Positions 20,111-31,907 of a DNA stretch of 64,000 bases are shown one piece after another. Each line of letters opens with the position of its first letter. Positions within the stretch are counted from its first letter, which is position 1. A program made the position numbers and the translations under genes. The notes beneath the pieces were generated by a model. That model was given only the letters and a program-made list of their open reading frames with translations, was not told where the DNA came from and ran no database searches. The stretch comes from Raphanus sativus (lineage: Eukaryota > Streptophyta > Magnoliopsida > Brassicales > Brassicaceae): positions 30,677,075-30,741,074 of the forward strand of contig NC_079514.1 of the NCBI RefSeq assembly GCF_000801105.2, in the 5' to 3' direction.

Positions 20111-23100
20111 ATGGCTCCACCGAGCGTAATTAAATCCGACGCTGCAGTCAACGGCATTGACCACTCCGGAAAGCCACTTTTCCGGCTAGAGGGTTCCGAT
20201 CTCCTAGCCGATGGCCACGTTGTCTTAACCGATGTACCGGTTAACGTGACTGTCACTCCTTCACCTCACCTAGCTGACAAAGACGGTGAACCGGTCGACG
20301 CCTCCGCCGGTTCATTCATCGGGTTTAACCTCCCCGGCGAGCCACAAAGCCGCCACGTGGCGTCCATCGGTAAACTCAGGGATATTCGATTCATGAGCAT
20401 ATTCCGTTTCAAGGTCTGGTGGACCACCCACTGGGTCGGTTCCAGAGGATCCGACATCGAGAACGAGACCCAGATCATCATCCTCGAGAACTCCGGGTCG
20501 GGTCGTCCTTATGTTCTTCTCCTGCCGCTTCTCGAAGGCTCTTTCCGTTCATCCTTTCAACCCGGAGAAGACGATGACGTGGCGGTCTGTGTCGAGTCCG
20601 GGTCGACCCAAGTGACCGGGTCGGAGTTTCGTCAGGTTGTGTATGTGCACGCCGGTGACGATCCGTTCAAGCTCGTGAAAGACGCGATGAAAGTGGTTAG
20701 GGTTCATTTGAACACCTTCAAGCTTTTGGAAGAGAAGACGCCGCCGGGAATCGTTGATAAGTTCGGGTGGTGCACGTGGGATGCGTTTTACTTGACGGTG
20801 AACCCTGACGGTGTTCATAAGGGTGTTAAGTGTCTCGTCGACGGTGGTTGTCCGCCGGGTTTGGTCCTGATTGACGACGGTTGGCAGTCGATTGGACATG
20901 ATTCCGATGATATCGATGTTGAAGGGATGAGTTGTACCGTCGCCGGGGAGCAAATGCCTTGCAGGTTGGTTTATTCCGGTTTACTCTTAAAATTGTTAAT
21001 TTTGAATTTTAGTTAATCCTGTCTTGTTTATAACGGCTTAGCTTTCTTTTAATTCTGATCTGAGTATAGTTTTAAAAATTCAATCCGATCTGAGTATAGT
21101 TTTAAAAATTTAATCCGATCTGAATATAGTTTTGTCTTCTTTCTAACGGTTTAGCTTTGTTAATCCGGTTTATTTTTTACTTTCTCAACTGTTACTGCGA
21201 ATATTAGTTATTTTGTCTTGTTCTAACGGTTAAGTTTTATTAAATTTCTGGTACAAATTGGTTCCTTATTGGTTTGTCTTCACTTGGTTTTTAATTCCTT
21301 TCACGGTTTAATCTGGTATAAATTGGTTTTCACTTTGATAGTTTTTTTATTTTGGCGTTTTTGTACGGTTTAGTGTGCTTTATTAACAAGCAGTATGTTG
21401 AAATTTGATTTTTAAACCATAAACACTCGTGAGATTAGTTTGGTTTGTTTATTTAGATTCTATTTTGTATTTGATTTGGGTTTTGAAATCTTAACACCGG
21501 TTTAATATGGTTTTGACAGGCTTCTGAAATTTCAAGAGAACTACAAGTTCAGAGACTACGTCTCTCCCAAAGACCAAAACGAAGTCGGGATGAAAGCTTT
21601 CGTCAGAGATCTGAAAGATGAGTTCTCCACCGTTGACTACGTCTACGTCTGGCACGCGCTTTGCGGTTACTGGGGAGGTCTCCGTCCCGGAGCTCCTACT
21701 CTTCCACCGTCAACTATTGTCCGGCCAGAGCTCTCACCGGGGCTTAAGTTGACGATGGAAGATCTCGCTGTTGACAAGATCGTCGATACCGGAATTGGAT
21801 TCGTCTCGCCTGACATGGCGAATGAGTTTTACGAAGGTCTTCACTCTCATCTTCAAAACGTCGGTATTGACGGCGTTAAAGTTGACGTCATCCACGTAAG
21901 TATCTGTCTGAGTTAAACGGAGATTTTTGGATTTTTTTCCGATTTCATTTCATGTCATAGACACGTGGTAGATGAGAAAAACTTGATTCGTGACAAATCT
22001 CTAAACACGTGGCAGATATTGGAGATGTTGTGCGAGAAATATGGCGGGAGAGTCGACTTGGCTAAAGCTTACTTCAAGGCGTTAACGTCGTCAGTGAATA
22101 AGCATTTTGATGGTAACGGCGTTATCGCCAGCATGGAGCACTGTAATGACTTCATGTTCCTTGGAACCGAAGCCATCTCTCTCGGTCGTGTTGGTAAGTT
22201 TTCTACTTCAAGCTGTAATGGCTTCATGTTCCTTATCATCTACTACTACTTTGTTATTTCTCTAATCTAGATTGTTATTGCTACAATATGTTGGACTACT
22301 TTTTATAATTCTTATAGATTTGAGCTTTATTAAATGATTATTTGAAATATAAATTGATTATTTAGTTGGATTTGAAATTGGCATTAGGTGATGACTTTTG
22401 GTGCACGGATCCATCAGGCGACATAAACGGCACATATTGGCTGCAAGGATGTCACATGGTCCACTGTGCCTACAACAGTCTTTGGATGGGAAATTTCATC
22501 CAGCCTGATTGGGACATGTTTCAGTCCACACATCCTTGTGCTGAGTTCCATGCTGCTTCTCGGGCTATTTCTGGTGGGCCCATTTACATCAGCGACTGCG
22601 TGGGCCAGCACGATTTCGATCTCTTGAAGAGACTCGTTTTGCCTGACGGTTCGATTTTGAGGTGTGAGTACTATGCACTCCCAACTCGCGACCGTCTCTT
22701 TGAAGACCCTCTTCATGATGGCAAAACCATGCTCAAGATTTGGAACTTGAACAAGGTAATAATTGTTTCTTTTCACTGTCTCATTAGTGTGCTCTCTTTA
22801 AAGCATGATTAGGTAGACAACCGTAGTCCATTATAAGTTATAACCTCTCTAGTTAGCTAATATTGATTTTAACTGGGTTTAACTTGATCTTAGAAGACTC
22901 TTAAGCTTGATTTAATCTGAATACTTGAATGGAATATGGTATACTTGTGGCTAGTTCATACCGTAAGCTATATTGAGAGATCTTGTTAGGCTCTTTCTTT
23001 ATGATCTATTATTCTAAAATGTGTTTTTTCTGTTTATGATCTTTCTGTTTGATTCGTTATAATTTTTTTTTCTTGTTCTGTTTTTTCTTAGTACACTGGA

Positions 23101-23649
23101 ATCATCGGAGCATTCAACTGTCAAGGAGGAGGATGGTGCAGAGAAACCCGACGCAACCAATGCTTCTCCCAATGCGTTAACACTGTAACCGCCACAACAA
23201 ATCCTAAGGACGTTGAATGGAACAGTGGGAACAACCCGATCTCCATTGAAAACGTCGAAGAGTTTGCTTTGTTCTTGTCTCAATCGAAGAAACTTGTGTT
23301 GTCTGGACCAAACGATGATCTCGAGATCACTTTAGAGCCTATCAAGTTTGAGCTCATCACCGTCTCACCGGTTGTCACCATTGAAGGTAGTTCGGTTCAG
23401 TTTGCTCCAATCGGATTGGTTAACATGCTAAACACTAGCGGTGCGATTCGATCTTTGGTGTATCATGAGGGATCCGTTGAGATTGGAGTTCGTGGTGCTG
23501 GAGAGTTCAGGGTTTATGCATCGAGGAAACCTGTGAGCTGCAAACTTGATGGTGAAGTTGTAGAGTTTGGATACGAAGAATCAATGGTCGTGGTTCAAGT
23601 GCCTTGGTCTGCACCAGAGGGTTTATCTTCAATTAAGTATGAGTTTTAG
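20111..23649 (+). CDS. RS5: Raffinose synthase (galactinol-sucrose galactosyltransferase)
   Basis: Five exons with GT-AG introns join as 20111-20964, 21520-21895, 22016-22193, 22388-22755 and 23092-23649, giving 777 residues. The protein matches Arabidopsis RS5/SIP1 (At5g40390) end to end. It transfers galactose from galactinol to sucrose to make raffinose, a stress-related sugar, in the cytosol. It belongs to glycoside hydrolase family 36. The predicted nucleophile is Asp407 in KVDVIH, and the acid/base is Asp539 in ISDCVG. The substrate-site motif LIDDGWQSIG lies in exon 1. All junctions keep frame and no stop interrupts, so the gene appears intact. Exon 3 must start at 22016 (GGCAG|ATATTGG) to preserve the IHILEML sequence. 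Confidence 0.95.
21054..21134. repeat. 30-bp tandem repeat in RS5 intron 1
   Basis: Units start at 21054, 21084 and 21114, each about 30 bp and reading TCYGATCTGARTATAGTTTT. The third is cut short. It lies fully inside intron 1. Confidence 0.9.
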
Positions 23650-25840
23650 AGTTTTCGAAGGTGCTTATTTGTATCCTTCTAAACTCCTTAATAATGAGCT
23701 CCGTGCCGTTTCTTTTTCTATATGGTTTCTGAGAGTGAACATCTAATATTTACCCACTAGGGTATAATAAGTTATTGGCTTTTTAAGTGATTTGGTTTTG
23801 AATTGTTCTCGGTGGTGTAATTTGTACTGCCAGTATTATTTTTCATATTTATTTGTGAAAGATAATATTTGATGTTTCAGTTAAGTTGAGGCTCAACTAT
23901 TGAGCTTGATTTTCAATGTCAGTTTTATTTCTAGCTTATTGGTTGAGAATTTGAATAATACATCTATGTTTTCAATTTAAGTTTCTAGACGGAATGAAAT
24001 AAATAATTTAGACGTGTAATTTTTACTTTTTTTGGTGTAAAGTGTAATTTTTACTTTAAAAGATTGTGAAATCTTTACTAACCAAAATTCAAATTCACGT
24101 TCTATGTTGAATTATTATAGTGAATAATGAAGTTATTCATGAGCTGTTTTGTGTAAATTTTGCTAATGAAGAGGTCTCGTGTAATATATTTGCTTGGACG
24201 TTATATTCAGTTTTTTTTTGTTCTAACCGCAAAAAAACATCCGTTAGCTGCTGAAGTTACAACAATCTCTAGACACATAAACTAAAAAACTCTAAACATA
24301 TAGTCATGTAGAAACTATTCATAACGACTAAACTCTATTCGATCCAGAAAGTAGAAAAGTAGAAATCAAACAATCTCCACGATCCTTTGTTTAAATGATC
24401 CTCACGATCCTTTGTTTAGTGAAAAACAAAGTTCCACAGCACAGTGAAAAACAAAGTTTCACAGCACAGAAGAGTCGAGGAGCAACGAGAAAAATCTTCC
24501 AGGGATACACACTAAAATAACTTTCATGCTAAATGAGCAAGAAAGCACAAACGAATAAATGAGCAAGAAAGCACAAACGATTACATGATGTGCATTGAAA
24601 AATTATACATAAGTTGTGGACTACCTTCTGATTTATTCTATAACAATAAAAAAAAGTTGTGGATAAATTCTAATTTATCCTATAATAATTTCCATGTACC
24701 AAGTTTGATTGAAAAATATTACATACCAACAATCAAAAAAGTTTTGATTAAAATATGATCGCAAACATTTTTGAACATCACTCTTAAAATTTCCAAAAAC
24801 ATAAATTCATTTCTTTTGGACATCAAATAAACATTTGTTTATGAATCTTGTCGTTCTTTTAATTTTATAAAATTAGGCTGACTTTGATGTATAATTTCTT
24901 AAACCTTTTTGAAATTAAAATACAAGACGAAACCATGAATTAAATTCAAATCCTCCGTTCATTTCATTCGAATTCTTCATTCCACCCTTTCTATTTGAGT
25001 TGTTAGTTATTTTCAAATAGACTGTTTTGAGTTTTCAATTAGAGTAGCGATCCAACTTTTCTTGAGTTTTCAAGAACTGAGTTCTTTTTTCAAGTATTTT
25101 CAAATTGTCTGTTTTAAGTTTTCAATCAGTTCGAAATTAAAAAGTTCAAGCATTTCGTTGAGTTTTCAAGAATAGAGTTTTCAATCAGTCAGATTAAAAA
25201 ATATACATAGATCTAAAATTTCAAGATCTATGGTTTTTTGCTTTTTTTATTTTTGTTTTTGTTTTTCTTTTCTTAAAATTTTATTTCTTATAATTTTTTA
25301 TTGTAGCCCAGTTCAATCCATCAATTTAAAAATCCATCGAATTGGAAAACAATTCAATACTAATTACAATCACAACGTCGTACATGTCGAAGCGGTCAGC
25401 CACTATGCGATCATATTGTGTCGCTGCATATACCAACAGAATGGAGCGGCCGACTATCTCATCTTCACCATGTTCGTCCAGTATATGTACTTTCCAGCCT
25501 TATATGTTTTCAACTGAATTGGTCACATTCTATGGCGATAAGAAGAGTCTACTAAATTTTATGGTGATAAACTTTACTTGGATAATCCAAATCCTCCACA
25601 CACACATCCATAAATCATGGTATTTGATTTGTATGTACAGTTGATTCGGATTACATCGTGTTAGAAATAAGATATTACTTGGATAAATACATATCGCCAA
25701 TTGGTTTTAAAAATATATCGTTATTCTTATACATTGAGAGATTTGAGATAATGTATACAATGTTCCCAAATAAAATTAAGTAAAGAAGGAAACCATAATT
25801 TGAGTTAGGCCGAAAATAAATAACTCTTCTGTATACGCGA
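23650..25840. other. Intergenic region between RS5 and the PPR gene
   Basis: RS5 3' UTR is followed by AT-rich DNA. A cluster of micro-tandem duplications lies at 24378-24690. The plus frames at 25230-25644 overlap one another and resemble nothing known. Confidence 0.5.
24378..24695. repeat. Serial micro-tandem duplications
   Basis: Three consecutive two-copy duplications: CACGATCCTTTGTTTA at 24378 and 24403 (period 25), GTGAAAAACAAAGTT at 24419 and 24444 (period 25), and AAATGAGCAAGAAAGCAC at 24531 and 24557 (period 26). A weaker fourth pair around AAGTTGTGGA lies at about 24611 and 24653. Confidence 0.9.
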
Positions 25841-25870
25841 AGCCCATTCCAAATAGAATGAAAAGCCCAT
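25841..25870 (+). promoter_or_regulatory. Paired site II elements upstream of the PPR gene
   Basis: AGCCCATT occurs twice (about 25841 and 25864); its reverse is AATGGGCT, the TCP-bound site II core. Such pairs are common close to the start of plant genes for organelle proteins, which fits an organellar PPR gene. Confidence 0.55.
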
Positions 25871-25990
25871 TATAAAACTCAACTTCCGATTTGGAACGAA
25901 TTAAAAGTCCAAACATTTTCGAATCTTTCATCTGTGTTTCTTCTTCTTCTCTCATTTCTGCTCTCTCTCCCTCTCCTTTCGCCTTCGTTT

Positions 25991-27856
25991 ATGAAGCGAG
26001 TACCAGCCATTAATGCTACCTCTCTTCTCAAACGAGATTTCTCTAACCACCTCTCCTCCTCCTCCTCTTCGTTACAGCTAATCCCCCGATGTGATGACCC
26101 ACCTAAACCAATCATCCTCAACCCGCTTTACAATCTACTTCCCAACACTCAAAACCCTAACCGAATCGTCGACGTCATCTGCTCCTCTCTCAATCAACAA
26201 CGCGACTTCCTCCCATCCAACCTCCACAACTCGGTCAAATCCCTGATTCCTCATCTCGGCCACCGCGAAATCTCCAGGGTTCTGCTTAGGTTCCAATCAG
26301 ACGCCACTCGAGCTCTCTCCTTCTTCAATTGGGTTAAATCCGATTCGGGTCTTACCCCGAACGTCGGTAACTACTGTCTGTTGCTTCACGTTCTCGCTTG
26401 GTCAAAGAAGTTCCCTTTAGCTATGCAGTTCCTCTGTGAACTGATTGAGTTAGTCGCTAACAAAGAAGAAGAAGAAGAAGAAGATGTGTTTAGTGTATTG
26501 GTTTCTGCTACTGATGAGTGTAATTGGGATCCTGTTGTTTTCGATATGCTCGTCAAGGCCTACCTGAAACTAGGTTTGGTAGAAGAAGGCTACTCTGTTT
26601 TTCGAAAGGTGGTTGCTTTCGGTTTTCGTGTTAGTGTTGTCACTTGTAACCATCTCTTGAACGGTTTGCTGAAGCTGGATCTAACGGATGACTGTTGGCG
26701 AGTGTATCGCGTCATGCGTAGAGTAGGGATCCTCCCCAACGCTCATACGATCAACGTTCTAACCAATGTGTTCTGCAACGGTTCGAGTTTCAACCAAGTT
26801 AATGAGTTCTTGGAGAAGATGGAAGAGGAGGAAGGGTTTGAGCCTGATTTGGTTACTTACAACACGTTAGTGAGTAGTTATTGTAGGAGAGGAAGGTTGA
26901 AAGAAGCGTTTTATCTTTACAAGATCATGTACCGGCGTCGTGTTGTGCCGGATTTGGTTACCTATACGTGTCTTATCAAAGGTCTTTGTAAAGAAGGGAG
27001 AGTCAGAGAAGCTCATCAGACTTTTCATAGGATGGTAGACAGAGGGATTAAGCCTGATTGTGTCTCTTACAACACTCTTATCTATGCTTATTGTAAGGAA
27101 GGGGTGATGGAACAGGCGAAGAGGCTGTTACACGAAATGCTTGGGAGTAGCGTTGTTCCGGATAGGTTTACTTGTAAGATTATAGTTGAAGGGTTTGTGA
27201 GAGGAGGACGGTTACTTGCGGCTGTGAACTTTGTCGTCGAGCTTACGAGGTTAAGGGTTAGAGTCCCGTTTGAAGTTTGCAGCTTTCTGATGGAAAGTTT
27301 GTGCCGGGAAGGTAAACCGTTTGCAGCGAAGCATCTGTTAGAAAGAATCACCGAAGAGGAAGGTCGCGAGGTGAAACTAGAGACTTACAACAGCTTAATC
27401 GAGTCTTTCTCTCGTTGTGATGCTATTGATGAGGCGTTGCTTCTGAAAGGGGAACTCACAAGTCAGAACCAGGTGCTAGGTGTTGAATCTTACCGAGCTC
27501 TTATTGGCTGCTTGTGTAGGATTGGTAGGTACCGTGAAGCCGAGTCTTTGATGGTGGAAATGATTGATTCTGAAGTGAAGCCGGATTCGTGTATATGTGG
27601 GGCTTTGGTTAATGGATACTGCAAGGTGTTGGATTTTGCTAAAGCTGAGAGTTTATTGAGTTTCTTTGCTGTGGAGTTTAGAATCTTTGACATAGAGAGT
27701 TACAATTTGCTTGTTAAAGCGATTTGTGAAACTGGAAGTGGGTATGAGAAGGTGTTAGAGCTTCAGGAAAGGATGCAGAGAGTTGGGTTTGTTCCAAACA
27801 CTTTGAGTTGTAAGTACATGATCCAAGGTTTGAGCCAACGAGACGGTTTGATGTAA
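25991..27856 (+). CDS. P-class pentatricopeptide repeat protein
   Basis: A single intronless frame. I take the ATG at 25991 (MKRVPAINATSLLKRDFSNH) over the upstream in-frame ATG at 25934, because the shorter start gives a basic, Ser-rich organelle targeting leader; the longer one adds a hydrophobic 19-residue stretch. The protein is 621 residues. From about residue 190 it consists of roughly a dozen 35-residue PPR units, such as PDLVTYNTLVSSYCRRGRLK and PDCVSYNTLIYAYCKEGVME. There is no E or DYW tail, so it is P-class, likely an RNA-binding factor of mitochondria or plastids. A Glu run of six residues is encoded by GAA/GAG codons near 26463. Position next to RS5 matches At5g40400 (from memory). 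The RNA target is unknown. Confidence 0.9.
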   Translation: MKRVPAINATSLLKRDFSNHLSSSSSSLQLIPRCDDPPKPIILNPLYNLLPNTQNPNRIVDVICSSLNQQRDFLPSNLHNSVKSLIPHLGHREISRVLLRFQSDATRALSFFNWVKSDSGLTPNVGNYCLLLHVLAWSKKFPLAMQFLCELIELVANKEEEEEEDVFSVLVSATDECNWDPVVFDMLVKAYLKLGLVEEGYSVFRKVVAFGFRVSVVTCNHLLNGLLKLDLTDDCWRVYRVMRRVGILPNAHTINVLTNVFCNGSSFNQVNEFLEKMEEEEGFEPDLVTYNTLVSSYCRRGRLKEAFYLYKIMYRRRVVPDLVTYTCLIKGLCKEGRVREAHQTFHRMVDRGIKPDCVSYNTLIYAYCKEGVMEQAKRLLHEMLGSSVVPDRFTCKIIVEGFVRGGRLLAAVNFVVELTRLRVRVPFEVCSFLMESLCREGKPFAAKHLLERITEEEGREVKLETYNSLIESFSRCDAIDEALLLKGELTSQNQVLGVESYRALIGCLCRIGRYREAESLMVEMIDSEVKPDSCICGALVNGYCKVLDFAKAESLLSFFAVEFRIFDIESYNLLVKAICETGSGYEKVLELQERMQRVGFVPNTLSCKYMIQGLSQRDGLM

Positions 27857-28009
27857 GAAATTTAAACCAGTTTTTTTTTGTAATAGAGGTAGCGAATTTT
27901 CTGTAGATTTAGAGTGAGTTTTGATGCCTTCCTATTAGTTTCTACCAAAGGTAATGTCTGTCACGGTTAAACAACAACATTTAACAGAACCATAGCTCGT
28001 ATAAGAGAC

Positions 28010-28385
28010 TACTCATGTATGGTTGATTTCGGGTCGATCCATGCTTCTTCAGGAAGCTTATTGATTGATCAAAGATGTCCCAAAGGTGCCCAATTCTGGT
28101 ATTTGGGGAGCTTTGCTTGGTGCTTGTAAGGTTTATTGAGAGATACTAAACTCGGTATAGAGGCTGCAGAGAGATTGTTTTGAGTTAGAAACTTGTGTGG
28201 CAGAATAAAGAATCTGATGAGACTGAAAGGGCCTTGTAAGAGCTTCAGGGTGTTAGCTAACATCAAACATAGCAATGAGATTTATAGGTTTGTTGTTGGA
28301 GATTGGTCTCACCCTGAATCAGAGATAATACAGAAAAAGCTTAAAGAGATTAGAAAGAAGATGAAGAATGAATCAGGTATAAATG
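28010..28385 (+). pseudogene. Decayed DYW-type PPR protein, E/E+ tail
   Basis: Plus-strand frames give pieces such as QFWYLGSFAWCL, RDTKLGIEAAERLF, and RFVVGDWSHPESEIIQKKL. The last is the E+/start-of-DYW signature of editing-type PPR proteins (usually RFVVGDxSHPxxxxIY). Stops occur between the pieces and no intact PPR array lies upstream. Arabidopsis has DYW-type PPR genes beside At5g40400 (from memory), so this is likely the remnant of an orthologue lost here. Confidence 0.65.
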
Positions 28386-28902
28386 GAGAACAGAGTTTGT
28401 TTTTTTACGTGATGTTGATGAAGATGTGAATTAGGATATAAATGAAGAACATAATTTGTATTTACATGATATTGATGAAATGATAGCAAGAAACTTGCAA
28501 TGGCGTTTGGCCTTTGGTAACTAATTAGTCCAATGCAGACTAATTCTGATAAGGTAAGTATGAGAATATATTTGATGGAGAAATGTACCAGGAAGACTCG
28601 TTATTAGGGATTCAAAGAGGTTTCTTCCTTCTCAGAAGGTTCTTGCTCTTTCAGAGATTGTTGGCAGTTTCCGAGTTCTCATCTGGAGTTTGTCATATAA
28701 TTACTATTACACCCATATATTAACAACCATAGTTTCTGACATAAAGACGATGTAGAACTTATTGACCATTGAAGTACAGCACTGACGAGAGTTTATGCTT
28801 TTAAAAAGACACCGCACTGCACGGTTCTTGACTTGAAACTAAAAGATAACAAAAGAACTTAACATCATAGTGAAAATACATAACCCCTCAAACAGAACTT
28901 CA
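28386..28902. other. Intergenic between PPR remnant and oleosin
   Basis: Contains the oleosin 3' UTR on the minus strand. TAAATGGAGAACA and TAAATGAAGAACA mark a weak local duplication at 28379 and 28439. No gene seen. Confidence 0.4.
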
Positions 28903-29702
28903 TCATGCCGCTGCCGTCCTCTGAGTAGTCTCGTGACCCTTGGTAGCAGTAGTAGTAGTGGTAGTAGTAGTATCATGTGGCTTAGAAATATCATATTGTT
29001 TTGCTTCATGAGCCTTATCCTGTACGAACTGGCCCATTTCTTTACCTTTCTGTCCAGCGTAGCCAACAGCATCAGCCATTCTCCTCTTAGCATAGTCCAA
29101 TTGATCAGGCACACTCCCCCTGGTCCTACGAAGGTAGTTCATGACCCACGAGATTGAGCTAAGCCCGGTTAGACCAAACATTCCGGAGGTCAAGAAGCCC
29201 GTCGTTGCAAGCCCGATGGTTATAGCCGCTGGGACTATTACCGGGCTGAAGAGCAGGAAAAGCGGTATTGAGATCATTAAACCTATCACCGAACCGGCTA
29301 GAAGTAAACCGGCTATGGCAAGTAGCGAACCGACTATAGGGACTCCAACCAGAAAAGATATTACCTTTCAAAAATGACGTTAATTAGTTAACAACTACTG
29401 TACTAAAACCAAGACAAAGATGTATGTGTAATGTGCATGTAACTATTTTTGGGTCAATAGAAAGTATATATATCAAAAATGCAAAACGTTACTTGGGTGC
29501 TAGATGGGCCACTTTCCGGCATCATGCTCTTGTAGCCACCACCACCGTAACCAGACTGGCCATAACCACCACCATAGCCAGATTGGCCGTAACCTCCAGC
29601 ACCACCACCGCCTTCAAACTGAATATTCACTCGGCCACCTTCATACGGCGACTGAAATTGCAAGTGCCTATCGGTACGGTCGACGCGATGTGTATCCGCC
29701 AT
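28903..29702 (-). CDS. OLEO2: Seed oleosin
   Basis: Two exons on the minus strand, 29702-29493 and 29364-28903, give 223 residues. Oleosins coat oil bodies in seeds and stop them fusing. Residues 1-70 are hydrophilic and start MADTHRVDRTDRH. They include two GGGYGQSGYGG repeats that make this arm longer than in Arabidopsis OLEO2 as I recall it. A ~70-residue hydrophobic hairpin follows, with the proline knot P-x5-SP-x3-P (IPLFLLFSPVIVP). The amphipathic C-terminal arm has KRRMADAVGYAGQKGKEMGQ. It ends with a Thr run encoded by an ACT/ACC repeat and RTAAA. The intron splits GTQ|V in phase 0 (donor GTAACG). Position matches At5g40420 (from memory). Confidence 0.92.
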
Positions 29703-29799
29703 TAAGACAATGTTTGAGCAAGTGTCTACTTTTTCTTTGATCTTCTTTTTTTTTTTCTGCTTTTGTTAATTTGTAATAAAATTAAAAGTTCTGAGAAGG

Positions 29800-30310
29800 T
29801 TTCTTTATAGATGGAGTTGGAGAGATGAGAAGAGGACACCTAAGACGGTGAGATGTTAGTGAGGTAGAGGTGTAGCTTTGCATGATTTCCAAGTTTCAAC
29901 TTCTTTCTTTTCTTCTTTTTGTGTTTTTTTTTTATTTCAGAGATTTAAAAGATGTTTTCGCTTGCTCCGCTGACATAAATTAAAAACAATGCAGAAGAAA
30001 GCTCACCCATGCATCTAGTTCGTAATGAAGTTGTCTGAATAGTTTTAAGATACCGAACCTGCAGTGAAATAAGTTTAATGCATAGATTAATAAAACACAT
30101 TTAAGTCTTATATAAAATAATATTTACTATTCGAAATTTATAATATTTAAATTAATTTATCTCGTTTAGATATTTTCAATTTGTTTTTACTCTAATTAAA
30201 AACTATGTTTACTATAACGAATCTCATCTGGTTTAGATTTTTACGGTTTGTTTCAGTCCAGTTTTGTAAATCTTATAAAATGATTTATTTGTTTACTAAC
30301 ACGTGTTAGA
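29800..30310 (-). promoter_or_regulatory. Oleosin promoter with RY motifs and a G-box
   Basis: On the minus strand a TATA-like CTATAAAG lies at about 29802-29810. Seed-type RY cores (TGCATG at 29878-29883 and CATGCAT at 30008-30014) lie upstream, and an ACACGTGT G-box/ABRE lies near 30300. RY plus G-box is the known signature of seed storage and oleosin promoters bound by ABI3/FUS3 and bZIP factors. Confidence 0.6.
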
Positions 30311-30546
30311 CATGTAAGAGTTTCTCTTCTTCTTTTTTTTTGTCACTGAGACATGTAAGAGTTTCTCTACTTTTTAAAACTTATTACATCGACTGTAAGA
30401 TTATACAGATTTAGTACTTTTAAGTTCAATGACTTACTTTGTTGTACTATATAATTAAAAACCCTTTAAAATGTTCATTATTGTTTTAAAAACTTTTCCC
30501 GAAAGTAACACGAAGTATATTATACCGAAAGTGATTTGATCAACTA

Positions 30547-30774
30547 CTTCCTCTGTTTCATAATACTTTTTTGTCTTAGTGCATAAGGATTAAGAAAACT
30601 AGATTTTTCTAAAAAAAATATTTTAGAATCAGTTAACCAATAATAAAAAGACACTAAAATCTAATTGGTTAAACAGTTTCCAATAAAATTAAAAGTTAAC
30701 CTTAAAATCTCAAAACTTCATCTAATTTTAAAACAAAATTATCCTTCTAAAACATCAATTTGAAATGGAGGGAG
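30547..30774. mobile_element. Stowaway-type MITE
   Basis: 228 bp with ends CTTCCTCTGTTTCATAATAC and ATTTGAAATGGAGGGAG, flanked by TA on both sides (30545-30546, 30775-30776). Confidence 0.75.
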
Positions 30775-30946
30775 TATTAGACTATACAGGAAGAAAATGT
30801 TCAGAAGAAATTGCACAGATCTTTTACCCAGATAAAACAAGCATTTTGTGTTCTCATACTCTTCCGCAATCTTCGATTTTATAACTTTGGAGCTAATTTC
30901 TTTTGCTGTTTGTTGAAAACTATTTCTTGTTTCCGGTCGTTTTTCT

Positions 30947-31575
30947 TAGGGATGGCCGATGAGCAAAAAACCCAAACCGAACCGACCCAAACTAACCAAA
31001 TCGAAGTTAAACCGAACCAAACCAAACCGTGCTTTTTATGTAATCCAATTGGTTTATGTTTTACTTAACCCGAACGGTTTGGTTTGGTTTGGATTTAAAC
31101 CGAACCAAACCGAACCAAACCAATAATCCAATATATATAGTAAAAATATATATGATATATATATATATATATATATAAACAATTGTAAATTTTAGTTAAA
31201 GTTTCGTTTTTCATTTTTTCATATATCTTTAAAAAAAATATAAATATGATTCAAATAATACTATTATATATAAAATCATGTAGCATAAGTTTTTATATTC
31301 TCACTCTGTCGTTCATGAGTTGATTATTTTTTAATAAAATTATAAAACTGATGCCTTCATATTTTATAACCAACCCGAACTACACCGAACCAAACTAGAA
31401 CATAATAATGTAAACCGAACTAAATCTAAACCAAACCAAACCGAATTAAACCCAAACTGAACCCAAACCAAAACTACTTTGGTTTTAATTGGTTTGAGTT
31501 TTATAAAATCCAAATTACTCAAACCAAACCGAACCCAAACCGAACCCGAAACTAAACCGAGATGCCCACCCCTAG
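30947..31575. mobile_element. GGGTGGGCA-family element, both ends present
   Basis: Left end TAGGGATGGCCGATGAGC and right end GATGCCCACCCCTAG are imperfect inverted repeats. Dense AACCGAACCAAACC motifs lie near both ends in opposite senses, so the element is a large imperfect palindrome. An (AT)n run sits in the middle (about 31153). The flanks (GTTTTTCT left, GTTTTCTC right) may be a decayed 8-bp duplication. Confidence 0.65.
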
Positions 31576-31641
31576 TTTTCTCGTGTTTTTTCCATCTACG
31601 CTAATTTTGAAAAATGTAATTCCAGGCCTAGAGGAAATATT

Positions 31642-31666
31642 TGGGCCACTCTGTGCATATTGGGCC
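31642..31666 (+). promoter_or_regulatory. Two TGGGCC motifs upstream of MKK3
   Basis: TTGGGCCA occurs at 31641 and TTGGGCCA again at 31660. They lie ~600 bases before the MKK3 ATG and ~260 before the presumed leader intron. TGGGCC is a site II/TCP core. Confidence 0.45.
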
Positions 31667-31907
31667 ATGAGAAAACACAATAACACGGTTCCGAAAATTA
31701 TAAACTAGACTTCGTGCCGGCTCAAAATTTATAAAATGACAGGCAGTTTATTTTACAAATCACGGAACAATACAACGTTACGGTTTGGGGTTGCTTACGG
31801 TTCCGTCTTCCTCATCTCAAAAGGAAGCCATTACCCAAAACACAGACCTCCAAAGAACGAAAAGGATCATCGAAAAGCAACAACACACTTTCAGTAACAA
31901 AGAAAAA

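Noticed and set aside
20549..20953. 134-codon minus frame
   Set aside because: It is antisense to RS5 exon 1, where high GC and codon bias keep the reverse strand open.
25230..25644. Two ~100-codon plus frames
   Set aside because: They overlap in different frames, are low complexity, and match nothing known; most likely chance.
25934..25990. Upstream start for the PPR protein
   Set aside because: The added 19 residues are a Leu-rich run encoded by a CT-rich leader; the next ATG gives a better organelle-targeting start.
29424..29740. Plus-strand frames of 78-93 codons
   Set aside because: They are antisense shadows of the Gly-rich first exon of the oleosin gene.
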